DNA of 64,000 bases from Microvirga vignae (GTDB lineage Bacteria; Pseudomonadota; Alphaproteobacteria; Rhizobiales; Beijerinckiaceae): positions 113,473-177,472 of the forward strand of contig NZ_LCYG01000023.1 of NCBI RefSeq assembly GCF_001017175.1. Reading direction: 5' to 3'. The notes below the pieces were generated by a model, which worked only from the letters and a program-made list of their open reading frames with translations, was not told the DNA's origin and did not search any database. Below, in pieces: positions 59,556 to 64,000 of this stretch. The translations under genes and the position numbers were made by a program. The stretch's first letter is position 1. The number at the start of each line of letters is the position of its first letter.

Positions 59556-62443
59556 TAAACCCGTCGATAGCCCCAGGGATAATCCGGATCGACCCGGCGC
59601 GGTCTCGGACGAGGCTCATCCTCCCACCACCAGCGGAAACCCGGCTCCGTACGCCGTTGAGGAGGAGCATTCTGACGGAGGGAATCCAGCCAGCTCTGCC
59701 CTTGTGAGTAAGGAGCTTCATCATAAGAGCCATATCCACCGCTCTCATCGCCATCGCTCCAAGGATCGGGATTGCGCAGGGCATAAACCTCTTCCTGCGG
59801 CACGAGGCGGTATTGCGTGTCACTGAAGCGTCCAAACCAGCTTAACCGGAAATACTCGTTGAACGCCCCTCGCCGCCCATCCGTCACCCGGTCTCCCGTA
59901 TTGATATCGATCGGCATCGCAATCAGCTGCTTGGCGACCTGAGGCGACGGCGGGCTCAGAGCAGACTTCGGAACGTGGTGCTGCCAGGCGGCTTCCACGA
60001 TGTCCTTGAAGATCGGAGCCGCCACCTTTGCACCGGTCTGTCCACGTCCGAGCGTGCGGCGCTTGCCGTCTGCATTGTCGTATCCCACCCAGACGATCAC
60101 CGTGACATCGTTGGTGAAGCCGGCGAACCATGCATCGTTTTCGTTATCCGAAGTACCCGTCTTGCCGGCGGCATAAGGCGCAAGAGACTTCAGATTGCGG
60201 GCCGTGCCTCGCTCCAGCACGCCTTGAAGCATGGTCTTCAATTGGAAAACGGCGGCAGCATCTGCGGAGCCGAGGCGCACCAATCCTTGCGCCTTGCGGC
60301 TGTAGATGGGGCGTCCCCGCTCCTCGATGCTCTCGAAAGCATGAGGCACCGGCATCGCACCCTCATTGGCGATGGCGGCATAGAACGCCGCGAGATCCAG
60401 GATCCGCACCGGCTGCGCGCCGAGCACGAAGGGATAATGCGGGATACATTCCAGATAGAGCTGTGCCTCCAAGGCCAGATCGCAGACATCCTGAAGGCTT
60501 TCCGCTGGATCGGATTCGATGCCGCCATCGAGCAGACGGGCCGTCACCAGGTTCTTTGAATTCTCCAATGCCCGGCGCAAAGTCACGATGCCGCCCCCGC
60601 CGCCATCGTAATTCTTCGGCCGCCAATAATCCTGCGCCCTCACGTTTGCGCCAGGGTTCACGGGTGGCAGGGTGACAGGTGCATCCCAAACCAGCGTGTT
60701 CGGCTGCAATCCCTTTGTGAGAGCGGCGAGATAGGTGAGCGGCTTGAAGGCGGAACCTGGCTGACGATGCGCTTGAGTCACGCGATTGAGCTGGCTTAAC
60801 GGATAGGAGAAACCGCCCACCATTGCGAGAATGCGACCGGTCTTGTTTTCCAGAACAACCGCCCCACCCTGTACCGTCGGTGGCACCCGCAGATCGGCCC
60901 GAACAGTTCCCTTACCCTTTTGCTCGACGATGCGCACACGCACGACATCGTACAGCTTCAGGTCACGATGGGCCGCTTCCCATGCATTAAGAGGAAGAAT
61001 ACGTCCATCGGCGAGCCCGACGCGCAGAACATTCGCGCCTGTTTTCTTGTCCCTGCCCTTCTCGATAACAACGGCAGCCGGCCACTGCACGTCATAGAGC
61101 GGAAGACGGGCGGCCTCCAAAGCTCTGCGCCAGGCAGGCGCCGGCCCATCGTCCTTCTTGCCATCAAGCGCCCTGATGACGTCAGCAAGATTGGCCTCTG
61201 CTGCCTGAAAGCGCTGACGGCCGATGCTCAACTCGTATCGAGCCAGCCCCTCCTGCAAAGCCGCTTCGGTCGCCTGCTGCAAACCAGGGTTGATCGTGGA
61301 GCGCACAGTGTAGGAACCGGCGGTGAGGTTTTCGATGCCCGCGAGCGTGCGTGAATCGCGGCTCAAATGGTCAACAAAATAGAATCCGCTGTCGCGGCGT
61401 GGGTGCCGATAGGTAACACGTGACGGCAAGGAGGCAATCGCCTGCTGCACCTGATCGGCGTTGAGAAAGCCGTCCTCCTGCATCCGGCTCAGGACATAGG
61501 CCATGCGTTCGCGTGCACGGTCGGGTTGCGTGTCGGGATTGTAGTAATTCGGTCCCTTCGCAAGGCCTGCGAGAAGCGCTCCTTCCGACACGGACAGCGC
61601 CCCGGCGCTTTTCCCGAAATAGCTCTGGGCTGCCATCTCGATCCCCCAGGAGGTGCGCCCGAGATAGATGGAGTTGAGATAGATCTCGAGGATCTCCGCC
61701 TTGCTCAGCGTCCGCTCAATGCGGGAAGCAACGATCATCTCGCGCATCTTGCGCTCATAGGTGACGTCGTCGCCCACCAGAAGGTTCTTGGCGACCTGTT
61801 GTGTGATGGTTGAACCGCCAGCTGGTCGCGTAGGATCGGAGAGGTTGTTCATGAAGGCGCGGATCACGCCACGCTCATCGACACCCTTGTGCTGATAGAA
61901 GCGCTTGTCCTCCGCCGAGACGACGGCCTGCTGCACGGATTTGGGAATGTCCGACAGCGGCACCCAGATGCGCCGGTGATCGGGTTCGTAGACCTCGGCA
62001 AAGCGCCGACCGTTGCCGTCCAGGATCACGCTGACGCCCGGCAGCTTGAGGCCTTTCAGCTTTCCCGCATCGGGGAGATCGGCCACTGCACTGTTGTAAT
62101 AAGTAATCACCTCGCCGAGATCGACAGGCGGAGGCTCTACCTTCTCGTTCTTGCAAAACTGGCGGTAGCTCGCATGCAGGTCGTTGAAGCTCAAACCCTG
62201 GAGCATCTTGAGATCGCCCGTCACCGCTTGCGGATCGTCCATCGCGGTTGCGATCAGATCGTCGAGATTGATGTCCTCGATGTCGAAGGCGCGGCGCATA
62301 TGCGTGCAGCCGCTTTTCAGGATCTCAGCTACTTCCTCGCGGTCCTGCACTGGATCGAAGGACGTCTTCACCGTGTCCGGATCCACCAGGACCTGACTCA
62401 AGGTCAGAGCCGTTGCGAAAATCTTGACGAGGATCGCGCTCAT
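59552..62443 (-). CDS. Class A penicillin-binding protein (PBP1A family)
   Basis: A 963-residue bifunctional enzyme. N-terminal membrane-like segment, then a roughly 120-residue extra region (FDPVQDREEVAEILKSGCTH). The GT51 transglycosylase has EDKRFYQHKGVD (catalytic Glu), AGGSTITQQVAKNLL and RKMREMIVASRIERTLSKAE IL. A transpeptidase domain follows with SxxK (GSAFKPL), SxN (ENSKNLVTARLL) and KTGT (AGKTGTSDNENDAW). It ends in a Trp/Pro/Arg-rich tail. It polymerises glycan strands and cross-links them. The four-base overlap with the next gene shows an operon. A hairpin about 50-80 bp upstream ends the SDR gene. Confidence 0.94.
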   Translation of the reverse strand: MSAILVKIFATALTLSQVLVDPDTVKTSFDPVQDREEVAEILKSGCTHMRRAFDIEDINLDDLIATAMDDPQAVTGDLKMLQGLSFNDLHASYRQFCKNEKVEPPPVDLGEVITYYNSAVADLPDAGKLKGLKLPGVSVILDGNGRRFAEVYEPDHRRIWVPLSDIPKSVQQAVVSAEDKRFYQHKGVDERGVIRAFMNNLSDPTRPAGGSTITQQVAKNLLVGDDVTYERKMREMIVASRIERTLSKAEILEIYLNSIYLGRTSWGIEMAAQSYFGKSAGALSVSEGALLAGLAKGPNYYNPDTQPDRARERMAYVLSRMQEDGFLNADQVQQAIASLPSRVTYRHPRRDSGFYFVDHLSRDSRTLAGIENLTAGSYTVRSTINPGLQQATEAALQEGLARYELSIGRQRFQAAEANLADVIRALDGKKDDGPAPAWRRALEAARLPLYDVQWPAAVVIEKGRDKKTGANVLRVGLADGRILPLNAWEAAHRDLKLYDVVRVRIVEQKGKGTVRADLRVPPTVQGGAVVLENKTGRILAMVGGFSYPLSQLNRVTQAHRQPGSAFKPLTYLAALTKGLQPNTLVWDAPVTLPPVNPGANVRAQDYWRPKNYDGGGGGIVTLRRALENSKNLVTARLLDGGIESDPAESLQDVCDLALEAQLYLECIPHYPFVLGAQPVRILDLAAFYAAIANEGAMPVPHAFESIEERGRPIYSRKAQGLVRLGSADAAAVFQLKTMLQGVLERGTARNLKSLAPYAAGKTGTSDNENDAWFAGFTNDVTVIVWVGYDNADGKRRTLGRGQTGAKVAAPIFKDIVEAAWQHHVPKSALSPPSPQVAKQLIAMPIDINTGDRVTDGRRGAFNEYFRLSWFGRFSDTQYRLVPQEEVYALRNPDPWSDGDESGGYGSYDEAPYSQGQSWLDSLRQNAPPQRRTEPGFRWWWEDEPRPRPRRVDPDYPWGYRRVY

Positions 62444-62493
62444 TCCGCCGCCATCATCAAATAATCATACTCCTTATGAAGCTGAATTCGCAA

Positions 62494-62520
62494 TGAAAAC
62501 AGGCCGGCATGCGCCCGGCC
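62494..62520 (-). terminator. Terminator of the SDR gene
   Basis: On the minus strand: GGCCGG-gcgcat-GCCGGCC followed by TGTTTTC. It lies about 130 bp after the SDR stop and before the PBP gene. Confidence 0.6.
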
Positions 62521-62643
62521 CGTTCACATTGTCGGAAGCAAGCTGAATGAAAGCTGGATAGTACGGCTGTTTTAGGACCGGCATCAGGATCCATATGGAG
62601 CGAAAAGCCACGCTTCCCAGCCGTGCGGAGTAGCTTTCGTGCT

Positions 62644-63393
62644 CTATCCGCGTCCGACGAAAGGCATCTTGGTCGCCATAACGGTCATGTTGAGAACGTT
62701 GGCACTCAAGGGCAAGCTCGCCATGTAGACGACAGCCTCCGCCACATGAACGGGATCGATGGTGGGTTCTGCCATCACCGTACCGTTCGGCTGCAGGATT
62801 CCGCTCGCTATCCTGGCTGCCATGTCGGTCGCCGCATTGCCGATATCGATCTGCCCGCACGCGATGTCGTAGGCGCGCCCATCAAGAGACGTGGATTTCG
62901 TCAGGCCGAGAACGGCGTGCTTCGTGGCCGTGTACGGCGCGGACAAGGGCCGCGGCGCATAAGCCGAGACCGAGCCGTTGTTGATGATGCGTCCCCCTCT
63001 TGGATCCTGGTCCTTCATGATCCTGAACGCCTCCTGGGTGCAGAGGAATGTGCCGGTCAGATTGGTATCGACGACGCTGTTCCATTGCTCCAGGGTGAGT
63101 TCCTCCAAAGGAACGGCTGGAGCCCCGATGCCCGCGTTGTTCACGAGGAGATCCAACCTCCCAAAGGTCTCCTTCACCTGTGAGAACAAAGCTTTGACCG
63201 AGGTGGGATCCGTCACGTCGGCGGACACCAGAAGAGGCTCGCCACCGATCTCCCCGGCCGCCTTTTCGAGCATCTCTTTCCGTCGCCCCGCCATGACGAC
63301 ATTGTAGCCCTCCTTCAGAAGGGCCGCACAGATCGCCCTGCCCACGCCAGTCCCCGCTCCTGTGACAATGGCGATCTTGGAATCTTTGCCCAT
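62644..63393 (-). CDS. SDR family oxidoreductase
   Basis: A 249-residue classical short-chain dehydrogenase; AAGGAGG precedes the ATG at 63393. Motifs are [20 protein letters not shown] (TGxxxGxG), [40 protein letters not shown] (Ser, Tyr-x3-Lys) and [20 protein letters not shown]. The last stretch, where PG usually occurs, reads [12 protein letters not shown], a variant of one SDR branch. Substrate unknown. Confidence 0.92.
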   Translation of the reverse strand: MGKDSKIAIVTGAGTGVGRAICAALLKEGYNVVMAGRRKEMLEKAAGEIGGEPLLVSADVTDPTSVKALFSQVKETFGRLDLLVNNAGIGAPAVPLEELTLEQWNSVVDTNLTGTFLCTQEAFRIMKDQDPRGGRIINNGSVSAYAPRPLSAPYTATKHAVLGLTKSTSLDGRAYDIACGQIDIGNAATDMAARIASGILQPNGTVMAEPTIDPVHVAEAVVYMASLPLSANVLNMTVMATKMPFVGRG

Positions 63394-63462
63394 GTTTTCC
63401 TCCTTATGGAACCGGCCAAGCTTTTTTGCGTTCGCATTCTGCCAATCGGAAAGGAGTCCGTC

Positions 63463-63876
63463 ATGCACAATCGTGTCCTAAGCTCGGCCGCTACTCTGGC
63501 TGTGATCGCTCTTCCCCTTGCCCTTGCCGCCTGTCAGAGCGGAACGACTGCGGGTGCTGCCGGCGGTGCCGTGACGGGTGCCATCGTAGGTGGCCCGATT
63601 GGCGCCGCCGTGGGTGGCGTTGCTGGTGCTGCAGTTGGCACCGCACTGTCTCCTGAGGAATCCACCCGCGTCCAAAGCTATGTGGTCACGCAGCGTCGTC
63701 CGTCAATTCGCGTCGCTGACGAGGTAGTCGTTGGCCAGCCGCTGCCGCCGCGCGTGCGTCTCTATCCTGTCCCGGAGCGGGTCGGCCTCGCGAACCCCTA
63801 CAGCTATACCGTCGTGAACGATCGCACTGTGCTCGTCGATCCGCAGACCCGCACCGTCGTGCAGGTCATCGAGTAA
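63463..63876 (+). CDS. Small lipoprotein with glycine zipper and DUF1236-like C-terminus
   Basis: A 137-residue protein; GGAG precedes the ATG at 63463. Lipoprotein signal [20 protein letters not shown], lipobox LAAC (Cys24). A glycine-zipper stretch ([29 protein letters not shown]) may insert in a membrane or oligomerise. The C-terminal strand-rich part ([33 protein letters not shown]) resembles DUF1236. It is outer-membrane or periplasmic; a role in envelope stress is possible. A strong terminator follows. Confidence 0.85.
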   Translation: MHNRVLSSAATLAVIALPLALAACQSGTTAGAAGGAVTGAIVGGPIGAAVGGVAGAAVGTALSPEESTRVQSYVVTQRRPSIRVADEVVVGQPLPPRVRLYPVPERVGLANPYSYTVVNDRTVLVDPQTRTVVQVIE

Positions 63877-63900
63877 ATCTCGTTTCCCGGAAAAATGGAA

Positions 63901-63929
63901 AAGGCGGCTTACTCGAGCCGCCTTTTTCT
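63901..63929 (+). terminator. Rho-independent terminator
   Basis: AAGGCGGCT-tactcg-AGCCGCCTTTTTCTT; a nine-pair stem with T run, 25 bp after the lipoprotein stop codon. Can work for both strands. Confidence 0.9.
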
Positions 63930-63950
63930 TGTTCATTATCAAGCAGCAAC

Positions 63951-64000
63951 TCAATCATCCACCGATAGATGGTCGATCAGGATTTCGCGTTTTCCGGCGT
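63951..64000 (-). CDS. C-terminus of a minus-strand gene cut by the window edge
   Basis: On the minus strand the frame AGKREILIDHLSVDD ends with TGA at 63953-63951. It faces the bidirectional terminator just described, which fits a convergent gene. Only 15 residues are visible, so the family cannot be named. Confidence 0.35.
   Translation of the reverse strand, partial: AGKREILIDHLSVDD

Overview
The window looks like chromosome of an alphaproteobacterium of the order Hyphomicrobiales (Rhizobiales). The family Methylobacteriaceae, for example a Microvirga-like organism, is a reasonable guess. The basis is the GC-rich coding sequence, the lineage-typical small families (DUF6894, DUF2934, DUF2267, DUF1127, DUF2778, IalB-like, glycine-zipper lipoprotein), an HWE-type histidine kinase, a hemerythrin/phasin protein, and rhizobial palindromic repeats. 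The genus is inference; no rRNA gene is present.

1-10.7 kb: mixed chromosomal genes: a thioredoxin-reductase-like flavoprotein cut by the window edge, an AraC regulator, a lipoprotein, a membrane PAS-GGDEF-EAL protein, an IS21 remnant, a DUF2267 protein, a type II NADH dehydrogenase and a DUF2934 protein.

10.7-28.5 kb: accessory region. (a) A two-gene minus-strand unit at 11222-15591 encodes an OLD-type ATPase/TOPRIM nuclease followed by a restriction-endonuclease-fold + STAND-type NTPase protein; it looks like an anti-phage system. (b) A 3' fragment of tRNA-Gly(CCC) at 16030-16077 looks like an integration scar. (c) To its right lies an operon of a soluble FtsH-like AAA+/M41 protease and a 67-residue partner. 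(d) At 19260-19928 there is a probable catalytically dead TnsA-like protein. (e) A complete Tn7-like operon tnsA-tnsB-tnsC-tniQ (21306-27069) has no CRISPR or Cas gene beside it. It ends in a terminator and is followed by a candidate structured RNA and a DUF2971 gene. Transposon ends were not located by eye.

28.5-48 kb: core-like genes: a CHRD + RTX calcium-binding protein, a chemotaxis receptor, a branched-chain amino-acid binding protein, an IalB-like protein, DUF1127, a DUF2778 peptidoglycan enzyme, an alginate-lyase-family protein between two copies of a repeat, an SDR oxidoreductase, a three-PAS HWE kinase, a GST, a hemerythrin-phasin protein, and a MYG1/M20 hydrolase pair. Palindromic repeats cluster at 36.9-37.2 kb.

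48-64 kb: a copper-handling group (CopZ-like HMA protein, DUF305 and DUF411 proteins) under two near-identical CueR-type promoters. It is followed by an RNase Z-like hydrolase, cell-wall enzymes (YkuD transpeptidase, DUF882 peptidase, class A PBP), a tail-anchored sigma-region-1.1 protein, a Tat-exported PhoX phosphatase, tRNA-Asp, and an operon with glyoxalase and a degenerate peptide deformylase. An SDR oxidoreductase and a small lipoprotein close the window.

The best candidates for something new are the OLD + nuclease-STAND pair, the Tn7-like element with its extra TnsA-like protein and downstream structured RNA, and the soluble FtsH-like protease operon beside the tRNA scar.
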